From positions 1-7,564 of the forward strand of contig PEUI01000075.1 in the NCBI GenBank assembly GCA_002785585.1: 7,564 nucleotides of DNA. Reading direction: 5' to 3'. Each line of letters starts with the position of its first letter. Positions within the stretch are counted from its first letter, which is position 1. The stretch is from Lysobacterales bacterium CG02_land_8_20_14_3_00_62_12 (GTDB lineage Bacteria > Pseudomonadota > Gammaproteobacteria > Xanthomonadales > Ahniellaceae). Under the pieces are notes generated by a model, which did not search any database, was not told where the DNA came from, and saw nothing but the letters and a program-made list of their open reading frames with translations. The position numbers and the translations under genes are program-made. Positions 1-5,786 of this stretch are shown here, in pieces.

Positions 1-15
1 AACGCAGCAACCGCA

Positions 16-93
16 GTAGGGTAAATAAGTACCGCGCATCCACCAATCACTACTACGATGGACAGGTGGATGCGCTGCGCTTATCCACCTTAC
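16..93. repeat. REP-like imperfect palindrome, 29-nt arms
   Basis: The arms at 16-44 and 65-93 are inverted copies, with 23 of 29 positions complementary by my count, around a 20-nt loop (45-64). The inner end of each arm is the perfect 11-nt match GCGCATCCACC / GGTGGATGCGC. From memory, close relatives of this sequence (GGTGGATAAGCGCAGCGCATCCACC-like, hyphen-free core GCGCAGCGCATCCACC) are scattered between genes in many Gammaproteobacteria, so I read it as a dispersed palindromic repeat and not as coding DNA. It ends 39 nt before the first halogenase start. It could act as an RNA hairpin, a transcription boundary, or simply be a mobile repeat remnant. Confidence 0.75.
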
Positions 94-119
94 CTGCTGC
101 CTGAAAACAAATGGGCCTT

Positions 120-132
120 GGGAGCACTGGCG
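120..132 (+). promoter_or_regulatory. Ribosome binding site that decides the start of the first halogenase
   Basis: GGGAG at 120-124 lies 8 nt before the ATG at 133. The upstream in-frame ATG at 58 falls inside the hairpin repeat and would add 25 residues ahead of the FAD-binding strand that starts every member of this family, so 133 is the better start. Confidence 0.7.
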
Positions 133-1641
133 ATGACCGAGTCACCCATCAAAACCGTAGTGATCGTCGGCGGCGGCACCGCCGGCTGGATGGCGGCTGC
201 GGTGCTGGCCAAAGCGATGGGGCCGCAGTTGGCGATCCGACTGATCGAATCCGATGAAATCGGTGTCGTCGGCGTGGGCGAGGCGACGATCCCGCAGATC
301 CGCCTGATCAATCAATTTCTCGGGCTGGACGAAGACGAAGTGCTGCGTCAGTCCCAGGGCACCTTCAAGCTCGGCATCCAGTTCAACGATTGGCGCCGCA
401 TCGGCGATTCTTACCTGCACGCCTTCGGCGACATTGGCCTGCCGCTCGGCATGCTGGCGTTTCATCCGTACTGGTTGCGCGCCCGGCAAACCACCGCCAC
501 CAGCGCCGACCTGTGGGCGTATTCGCTCAACGCGCAGACCGCGATGGCGAACCGTTGTGCGCGCCTCGGTCCAGCCGCCGACAGTCCACTGTCCGGCATC
601 AAGCACGCCTTTCATTTCGACGCGATGTTGTACAGCCAAATGCTGCGCCGCCATTGCGAGGGGCAGTCGCTGCACCGCAGCGAAGGCCGCATCGTCGATG
701 TACGACTACGCGCCGACGACGGTTTCATCGAATCGGTGGTGCTGGCCAGTGGCGAGACCATCAGCGGCGATTTATTTATCGACTGCTCGGGCTTTCGCGG
801 CCTGCTGATCGAAGGCGCACTCAAAGTCGGCTACGAAGACTGGAGCCACTGGCTGCCCTGTGATCGCGCCCTGGCGGTGCCGAGCGCGCGCACCGCGCCG
901 ATGCGCCCGTATACCCAGGCCAGCGCACGCGCGGCCGGTTGGCAGTGGCGCATCCCTTTGCAGCACCGCACCGGCAACGGCCATGTCTATTGCAGCCGCT
1001 ATCTGAGCGACGACGAAGCCAGCGCCATCCTGCTGGCCAATCTCGAAGGCGAGGCGCTGGCCGAGCCGCGGCCGCTGCGTTTCACCACTGGCCGCCGTCG
1101 CCAATTCTGGCAGCGCAACTGCGTCGCCCTCGGCCTCGCCAGCGGCTTTATGGAGCCGCTGGAGTCGACCAGCATTCATCTGGTGCAATCCGGCATCAGC
1201 CGCTTGCTGAACCTGTTCCCCGACCGCCATTGCGATGCGGCGCTCAGCGCCGAGTACAACCGCCAGACCACTTTTGAATACGAACGCATCCGCGATTTCA
1301 TCATCCTGCACTACCACGCCAGCGAACGCAGCGACACGCCGTTCTGGCGCGATTGCGCAGCGATGAGCATCCCGGAATCGTTGCAGCGCAAAATCGATTT
1401 GTTCAGCAGTTCCGGCGCCATCGTTCGCGATGGCGAAGAACTATTTACCGAAGTCGCCTGGCTGCAAGTCATGCTCGGTCAGGGCATTTGCCCACGCCGC
1501 TATCACCCGTTGGCCGATGCCATCAGCGCGGCCCAACTCAAAGAGTTTCTCGCCAACATCCGTGCGCTGATCGACGCCCGCGTCGCCAGCCTACCCAGCC
1601 ACGCCGACTTCGTCGCCAGAAATTGCGCCGCAGCGATGTAG
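133..1641 (+). CDS. Flavin-dependent halogenase ('tryptophan halogenase' family), copy 1
   Basis: A 502-residue protein, close to the 500-540 typical of the family. These enzymes use FADH2 (supplied by a separate flavin reductase), O2 and halide to make hypohalous acid, which halogenates an electron-rich aromatic ring. Visible motifs are the FAD dinucleotide-binding GGGTAGW at residues 13-19, the conserved GVGEATIP at 47-54, the catalytic lysine K79 (same number as in PrnA), H96-x-F98 matching PrnA H101/F103, the family signature WQWRIP at 270-275, and EPLEST at 341-346 with E344 matching the catalytic PrnA E346. There is no signal peptide, so it should be cytoplasmic. Residues around 428-445 are shorter than the tryptophan-binding segment of PrnA, which argues against free tryptophan as substrate. 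It converges with a paralogue at 1781-3286. No flavin reductase is present here. The family is certain; the substrate is unknown. Confidence 0.95.
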   Translation: MTESPIKTVVIVGGGTAGWMAAAVLAKAMGPQLAIRLIESDEIGVVGVGEATIPQIRLINQFLGLDEDEVLRQSQGTFKLGIQFNDWRRIGDSYLHAFGDIGLPLGMLAFHPYWLRARQTTATSADLWAYSLNAQTAMANRCARLGPAADSPLSGIKHAFHFDAMLYSQMLRRHCEGQSLHRSEGRIVDVRLRADDGFIESVVLASGETISGDLFIDCSGFRGLLIEGALKVGYEDWSHWLPCDRALAVPSARTAPMRPYTQASARAAGWQWRIPLQHRTGNGHVYCSRYLSDDEASAILLANLEGEALAEPRPLRFTTGRRRQFWQRNCVALGLASGFMEPLESTSIHLVQSGISRLLNLFPDRHCDAALSAEYNRQTTFEYERIRDFIILHYHASERSDTPFWRDCAAMSIPESLQRKIDLFSSSGAIVRDGEELFTEVAWLQVMLGQGICPRRYHPLADAISAAQLKEFLANIRALIDARVASLPSHADFVARNCAAAM

Positions 1642-1649
1642 CCACAACT

Positions 1650-1677
1650 CTGGAGTGCGGGAGCTTGCTCCCGCTTT
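1650..1677 (+). terminator. REP-like hairpin, likely terminator of halogenase copy 1
   Basis: A perfect 8-bp stem GCGGGAGC-TT-GCTCCCGC (1657-1674) is followed by TTT and lies 15 nt after the stop codon of the upstream halogenase. The T-tract is short, so termination may be weak. The sequence GGAGTGCGG...GCTTGC...CCGC is shared, inverted, with the second hairpin at 1722-1757, which marks it as one unit of a repeat pair. Confidence 0.55.
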
Positions 1678-1721
1678 GCTTCACCTGCCCCGGTCGCCAC
1701 TGTTCCCTCACGCACACCCAG

Positions 1722-1757
1722 GCAAAAAACAGCGGCGGCAAGCCGCCGCACTCCAAG
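1722..1757 (-). terminator. REP-like hairpin with U-tract, terminator of halogenase copy 2
   Basis: Read on the minus strand, a perfect 8-bp stem GCGGCGGC-TT-GCCGCCGC (1749-1732) is followed by TGTTTTTTG. That is a good intrinsic terminator, placed about 30 nt after the stop codon of the minus-strand halogenase at 1781. Confidence 0.7.
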
Positions 1758-1780
1758 GTGCGCATGGCCCGAATTGCGAC

Positions 1781-3286
1781 CTACGCCCGCGCCCGACAGT
1801 GGCGCTCGATGTACTGCTGGTGCGTCGGCATGACTTGCACGGATTCGGCGATGACGCGGTGCAGGCCGCTGAGCAGGCGGGCAGCGTCGATGTCGCTGCG
1901 CATATCGACCAGCGGGTCGTAACGTTCCGGCCAGACTTCCTGGCCGATGAAAATCGCCAGCCAACTCGGATTCTGGAATAGTTCCAACACCTCGGCGACC
2001 AGGCGACCATGGCGGCGGAAATGGTCGATCTTGGTTTGCAGTGGCTCCGGGATCGGCATGTTACGGGTGTAGCGCCACAACGGCGCATCGTCGCGCTGGT
2101 TGGCGTGGTAGTGCAGGATGATGAAATCGCGGACCCGGGCGTATTCCAGTTCGGTGATGCGGTTGTATTCCCTGGCCACGATCGGATCGAAATCGCGATC
2201 CGGAAACAACGCCAGCAGGCGGCTGATGGCCGACTGGATCAGGTGGATGCTGGTCGATTCCAACGGTTCCAAAAAACCGCTGGCCAAACCAATAGCGACG
2301 CAGTTGCGGTGCCAGAATTGTTTGCGGCGCCCAGTGGTGAAACGCAGAAAACGCGGCTCGGCGAGTGGCGCCCCTTCAAGATGATCGAGCAGCACGTTGG
2401 CGGCCGCATCGTCGCTGCTGAACTGGCTGCAATAGACCAGGCCATTGCCCATGCGATGTTGCAGCGGGATGCGCCATTGCCAACCGGCCGCGTGGGCGGT
2501 GGAACGGGTATACGGACTGAGCGCTGCGCCATGCGCGCACGGCACGGCGACGGCGCGGTCGCAGGGCAGCCAATGGCTCCAGTCTTCGTAGCCGGTCTTC
2601 AGTGCGCCCTCGATCAGCAGACCGCGAAAGCCCGAGCAATCGATAAACAGGTCGGCTTCCAGCACCCGGCCATCGGCCAGGGTCACGCCGCTGAGAAAGC
2701 CGTCCTCGGCACGCACGCCGACATCGACCACCTTGCCCTCGCTGCGCCGCACACCGCGCGCTTCGGCATAAGCGCGCAGCAACTTGGCATACAAGGATGC
2801 ATCGAAGTGGTAGGCGTAGTCATAAGTCGATTGCACGCGCTGCCGATCATTGATCGGCCGATCAAACTTGCCGGCCTCGGCGGCGACCCAGGCCAACGCA
2901 TATTCCTGCAACGGGATGGTGCTGCCGCGCGCGCGTTCTCGCAACCAATAGTGATGCAGTGGCACCACATCGAAGTCGGCACCGAACTGACCGAACGGAT
3001 GAAAATAGCGCTGACCGATCCGGCTCCAATTGACGAACTCGATGCCGAGCTTGTAGCTGCCTTGGCTGGCGGCGAGCATGGCATGCTCGTCGATGCCGAG
3101 GCTGCGGTTGAAGATTTTGATCGGTGGAATGGTGGCTTCGCCAACGCCGACGATGCCGATCTCATCGGACTCGATCAGGTCGATCTGAACATGGCCCTGG
3201 AGCGCATTGGCCAACGCCGCCGCCGTCATCCAGCCGGCGGTGCCGCCACCCACGATGACGATCCTGCGGATGCTTCGATCCGGCAT
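1781..3286 (-). CDS. Flavin-dependent halogenase ('tryptophan halogenase' family), copy 2
   Basis: A 501-residue paralogue of the halogenase at 133-1641, with the same predicted FADH2/O2/halide chemistry. It shows GGGTAGW (13-19), GVGEATIP (47-54), catalytic K79, H96-x-F98, WQWRIP (269-274) and EPLEST (340-345) with catalytic E343. There is no signal peptide. The start is supported by AGGAG (complement of 3295-3299) 8 nt upstream. The two copies are nearly identical in the block around residues 205-245 but clearly different at about 100-157, the side facing the substrate pocket, so they may have different substrates. It is divergent from the GH97 gene across a 198-bp gap and may share regulation with it. 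As in copy 1, the PrnA chloride-site Gly349 is replaced by Ser (S346). The physiological substrate is unknown. Confidence 0.95.
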   Translation of the reverse strand: MPDRSIRRIVIVGGGTAGWMTAAALANALQGHVQIDLIESDEIGIVGVGEATIPPIKIFNRSLGIDEHAMLAASQGSYKLGIEFVNWSRIGQRYFHPFGQFGADFDVVPLHHYWLRERARGSTIPLQEYALAWVAAEAGKFDRPINDRQRVQSTYDYAYHFDASLYAKLLRAYAEARGVRRSEGKVVDVGVRAEDGFLSGVTLADGRVLEADLFIDCSGFRGLLIEGALKTGYEDWSHWLPCDRAVAVPCAHGAALSPYTRSTAHAAGWQWRIPLQHRMGNGLVYCSQFSSDDAAANVLLDHLEGAPLAEPRFLRFTTGRRKQFWHRNCVAIGLASGFLEPLESTSIHLIQSAISRLLALFPDRDFDPIVAREYNRITELEYARVRDFIILHYHANQRDDAPLWRYTRNMPIPEPLQTKIDHFRRHGRLVAEVLELFQNPSWLAIFIGQEVWPERYDPLVDMRSDIDAARLLSGLHRVIAESVQVMPTHQQYIERHCRARA

Positions 3287-3484
3287 GGCGATGACTCCTG
3301 CTGCGGGTTGGCCGAGCGATCAATGTAGCGGTGCGCCCCCGGCCGACGCCAGCAGCCTGGATGAATACGTATGCAAGTTTGCTTGCCGACGCTGCCGCCT
3401 GCCTACCATGCACGTTCGGTGGCGTTGGCGTCAGCCAATCGTGGCTAGGTCGGTCCACGCTTCGAACGTTGCCAGGAAAACCTC
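3287..3484. promoter_or_regulatory. Divergent promoter region between halogenase copy 2 and GH97 gene
   Basis: This non-coding gap must hold the promoters for both flanking genes. The only AT-richer patch, about 3361-3386, carries the perfect palindrome ATACGTAT (3365-3372) followed by the inverted repeat GCAAG-TTTG-CTTGC (3373-3386). The TGCAAG half-site resembles those bound by LacI-family sugar regulators, but the 4-nt spacer without a central CG is not the standard form. A poor plus-strand -10 candidate is TACCAT (3404-3409). I cannot assign either promoter with confidence. Confidence 0.4.
3474..3484 (+). promoter_or_regulatory. Ribosome binding site of the GH97 gene
   Basis: AGGA at 3474-3477 lies 7 nt before the ATG at 3485, and the start gives a proper signal peptide immediately. 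Confidence 0.6.
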
Positions 3485-5590
3485 ATGAAATCCCGATCCC
3501 CCTATTGCCGGTTCGCCCTGATTTTCTGGTTGGCCAGCGGCGCTGGCGTCGCGGCAGAAACCAATCCCGCCAATTCGGCTTTGCCCGCCCCGCCCGCACC
3601 GGCCGCCCCGCCCTCGGTGCAATCGCCGAGTGCCGTGCTGGGCATTACCGTGGACGCTGACGACGGCCACCTGGGCTATACGGTGAGCCGGTTTGCCGAA
3701 CCGGTGATCGCCCATTCGCGGCTCGGCCTGGTGTTTGCCGATGCGCCATCGCTGAGCGAGGACCTGAGCCTCATCGACAGCAGTGCCCGCAGCGTCGATG
3801 AAACCTGGACCCAAGTCTGGGGCGAAAAAGAAAAGGTACGCAACCACTACAACGAACTGCGGGTGAACTTAGGCCGTGCTGGCGGCGGCGAGCGCGTGCT
3901 GAGCGTGGTGTTCCGCGTTTACGATGACGGCATCGGCTTCCGTTACGAAGTGCCAGCCGATCCCGCCCATCCGCAACGGGTGATCGCCAACGAGTTGACC
4001 GAGTTCGCGATGACCGGCGATCACAGCGCCTGGTGGACCGGCGCCTATCTGCCCAACCGCTACGAATATCTGTATCGGCATACGCCGCTATCGGCGATCT
4101 GGAAAGCGGAAACGCCGCTCACCCTGCGCACCGACAGCGGCTTGTATTTGAGTCTGCACGAAGCTGCCCTGGTCGATTACGCCTCGATGACACTCGAAAA
4201 CGTTGGCGGCAATCGACTCAAGGCCGATCTGATTCCGTGGTCGGACGGCAGCAAGGTCAAGACCAGCGGCGCCTTTGTCACGCCGTGGCGGAGTATGGAA
4301 ATCGTCGATCGTGCCGCCGCCTTGATCGAGGCTGCCGACCTGACCTTGAACCTCAACGAGCCCAACAAACAGGGCGATGTGTCCTGGATCGAGCCCGGCA
4401 AATACGTCGGCATCTGGTGGGAAATGCACATCCGCAAATCGAGCTGGGCTTCCGGACCGACCCACGGCGCGACCACCGCCAACACCAAAAAATACATCGA
4501 CTTTGCCGCCAAGTACGGCTTCAAGGGCGTGCTCGTGGAAGGTTGGAATGTCGGCTGGGATGGCGACTGGATCGCCAACAGCGAACTGTTCAATTTTACC
4601 CTGCCGTATCCGGATTACGACTTCGCTGCGCTCGCCGCCTATGCCAAGGGAAAGGGTGTGCGCCTGATCGGCCACCACGAGACTTCTGGCGGCATCGCCA
4701 ATTACGAACAGCAACTCGATGCGGCGATGGCGACCATGGCCGATCACGGCGTACACGTAATCAAGACCGGCTACGTCAAACAAAATGGCTTGATCCCGCG
4801 CATCGACGAGAGCGGCAAACTGGTCCACGAATGGCAGCACGGCCAATTCATGGTGCGCCATTACCAGCATGTGCTGGAGGTTGCCGCCAACTACCAGATC
4901 GCGATCAATACCCACGAGCCGATCAAGGACACCGGTTTGCGGCGAAGCTACCCCAACTGGATGAGCCGCGAAGGCGCGCGCGGGCAGGAGTACAACGCCT
5001 GGTCGGAAGGCAACGGCACCGCCCATACCAGCACGCTGCCGTTTACCCGCTTGCTGTCGGGACCGATGGACTACACCCCCGGCATCTTTGATCTGGGCAG
5101 CAAAGAAGCGCTGCGCAAGCGCAACATCGCCAGCACTTTGGCCCAACAACTGGCGCTGTATGTGGTGATTTACAGCCCCCTGCAAATGGCCGCTGATCTG
5201 CCCGAGAACTACGAAGCCAAACCGGCGGCGTTCCAGTTTATTCGCGATGTACCGGCGGATTGGAGCCAGACCTGCGCGCTGGCCGGTGAGATCGGCGAAT
5301 ACGTGGTGATCGCCCGCCGCGATCGCCACAGTCGTGACTGGTATCTGGGCGCCAGCAACAACCAGCACGGCCGCCTGCTCAACACGCCACTGGGATTTCT
5401 GGAATCCGGCGTGCGCTACCGCGCGCAGATTTACCGCGACGGTGAAAACGCCCACTGGAAAACCAACCCGGAAGCCATCGTCATCGAAACCCGCGACGTC
5501 ATCAGCAGCGATGTGCTGCCGCTGCGTCTGGCGCCAGGCGGTGGTGTCGCCATTCGTTTTGTACCGCTTGTCCGAAAGCGAGGCTTGTGA
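3485..5590 (+). CDS. Secreted GH97 alpha-glucosidase (SusB-like, inverting, calcium-dependent)
   Basis: A 701-residue glycoside hydrolase family 97 enzyme, expected to release glucose from the non-reducing ends of malto-oligosaccharides. Residues 1-24 form a signal peptide (basic start, hydrophobic FALIFWLASGAG, cleavage likely after VAA), followed by a Pro/Ala-rich linker to about 49. The N-terminal beta-sandwich runs to about 300, the catalytic (beta/alpha)8 barrel to about 590, and a C-terminal beta domain closes it. Residues matching Bacteroides SusB are E399 (SusB E439) in GHHET, E478 (E508, base) in NTHEP, and E502 (E532, acid) in GARGQEY. The calcium ligands would be E155, E478, E496 and E502; the E478-E496-E502 spacing is exactly that of SusB. 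KTGYV (427-431) has no nucleophilic Asp as in retaining GH97 members. It is followed by an amylase-family gene in the same direction. The periplasm is the likely location. Confidence 0.96.
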   Translation: MKSRSPYCRFALIFWLASGAGVAAETNPANSALPAPPAPAAPPSVQSPSAVLGITVDADDGHLGYTVSRFAEPVIAHSRLGLVFADAPSLSEDLSLIDSSARSVDETWTQVWGEKEKVRNHYNELRVNLGRAGGGERVLSVVFRVYDDGIGFRYEVPADPAHPQRVIANELTEFAMTGDHSAWWTGAYLPNRYEYLYRHTPLSAIWKAETPLTLRTDSGLYLSLHEAALVDYASMTLENVGGNRLKADLIPWSDGSKVKTSGAFVTPWRSMEIVDRAAALIEAADLTLNLNEPNKQGDVSWIEPGKYVGIWWEMHIRKSSWASGPTHGATTANTKKYIDFAAKYGFKGVLVEGWNVGWDGDWIANSELFNFTLPYPDYDFAALAAYAKGKGVRLIGHHETSGGIANYEQQLDAAMATMADHGVHVIKTGYVKQNGLIPRIDESGKLVHEWQHGQFMVRHYQHVLEVAANYQIAINTHEPIKDTGLRRSYPNWMSREGARGQEYNAWSEGNGTAHTSTLPFTRLLSGPMDYTPGIFDLGSKEALRKRNIASTLAQQLALYVVIYSPLQMAADLPENYEAKPAAFQFIRDVPADWSQTCALAGEIGEYVVIARRDRHSRDWYLGASNNQHGRLLNTPLGFLESGVRYRAQIYRDGENAHWKTNPEAIVIETRDVISSDVLPLRLAPGGGVAIRFVPLVRKRGL

Positions 5591-5596
5591 TTTTCT

Positions 5597-5730
5597 CCTC
5601 TCTCCCGCTCGCGGGAGAGAGGCCGGGAGAGAGGGGCAGTTGATCTGGCTATTGTGCTTTATCCTCGAACACCAAGATCAAGATCAACCGCCCCTCTCCC
5701 CAACCCCTCCCCCGCAAGCGGGGGAGGGGC
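5597..5730. repeat. Pair of inverted 50-nt repeat arms, each with a 12-bp hairpin
   Basis: Arms at 5597-5646 and 5681-5730 are inverted copies around a 34-nt spacer. Each arm contains a perfect 12-bp stem with a 2-nt apparent loop: CCTCTCTCCCGC-TC (5597-5622) and CCCCTCCCCCGC-AA (5704-5729). The outer hairpin stems differ in sequence between arms while both stay paired, and the inner ends keep GTTGATCT (5639-5646) / AGATCAAC (5681-5688). The first hairpin begins 6 nt after the GH97 stop codon but has no T-tract, so it fits mRNA end protection or attenuation better than intrinsic termination. From memory, repeats of this CTCTCCCGC...GCGGGAGAG type are common between genes in Xanthomonas/Lysobacter relatives. 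No gene fits in the 196-bp gap. Confidence 0.75.
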
Positions 5731-5786
5731 TATTACTTTTGCGCCCCAGCTTGCTGTGCCTGATGCTCTTGCTCTGGAACCGCACC

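Larger units (their letters stand above)
1650..1757. repeat. Pair of inverted REP-like elements (BIME-like) between convergent genes
   Basis: The two units are 1650-1677 and, in the opposite orientation, 1722-1757. Read in the same orientation both give GGAGTGCGG, a variable stem, GCTTGC in the loop region, then CCGCT. Stem bases differ in a compensated way (GAGC/GCTC in one, CGGC/GCCG in the other), so pairing is kept. About 45 nt of non-coding sequence separates them. Confidence 0.7.

Noticed and set aside
58..132. N-terminal extension of the first halogenase from the ATG at 58
   Set aside because: It lies in the palindromic repeat, has no clear ribosome site, and precedes the point where family members begin; the ATG at 133 has GGGAG at good spacing.
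1650..1757. CRISPR-like repeats
   Set aside because: Only two units, in opposite orientation, with no regular spacers; they are palindromic intergenic repeats and terminators.
2009..3328. Long plus-strand open frame of 439 codons
   Set aside because: It is antisense to the minus-strand halogenase, whose motifs and ribosome site are clear; such shadows are expected in GC-rich codon usage.
3461..3470. TTCGAACGTT as an operator near the GH97 start
   Set aside because: It contains two overlapping 6-nt palindromes, but symmetry does not extend beyond the core and chance occurrence is likely.
4088..5455. Long minus-strand open frame of 455 codons inside the GH97 gene
   Set aside because: Antisense shadow; the plus-strand frame carries all GH97 catalytic residues and a signal peptide.
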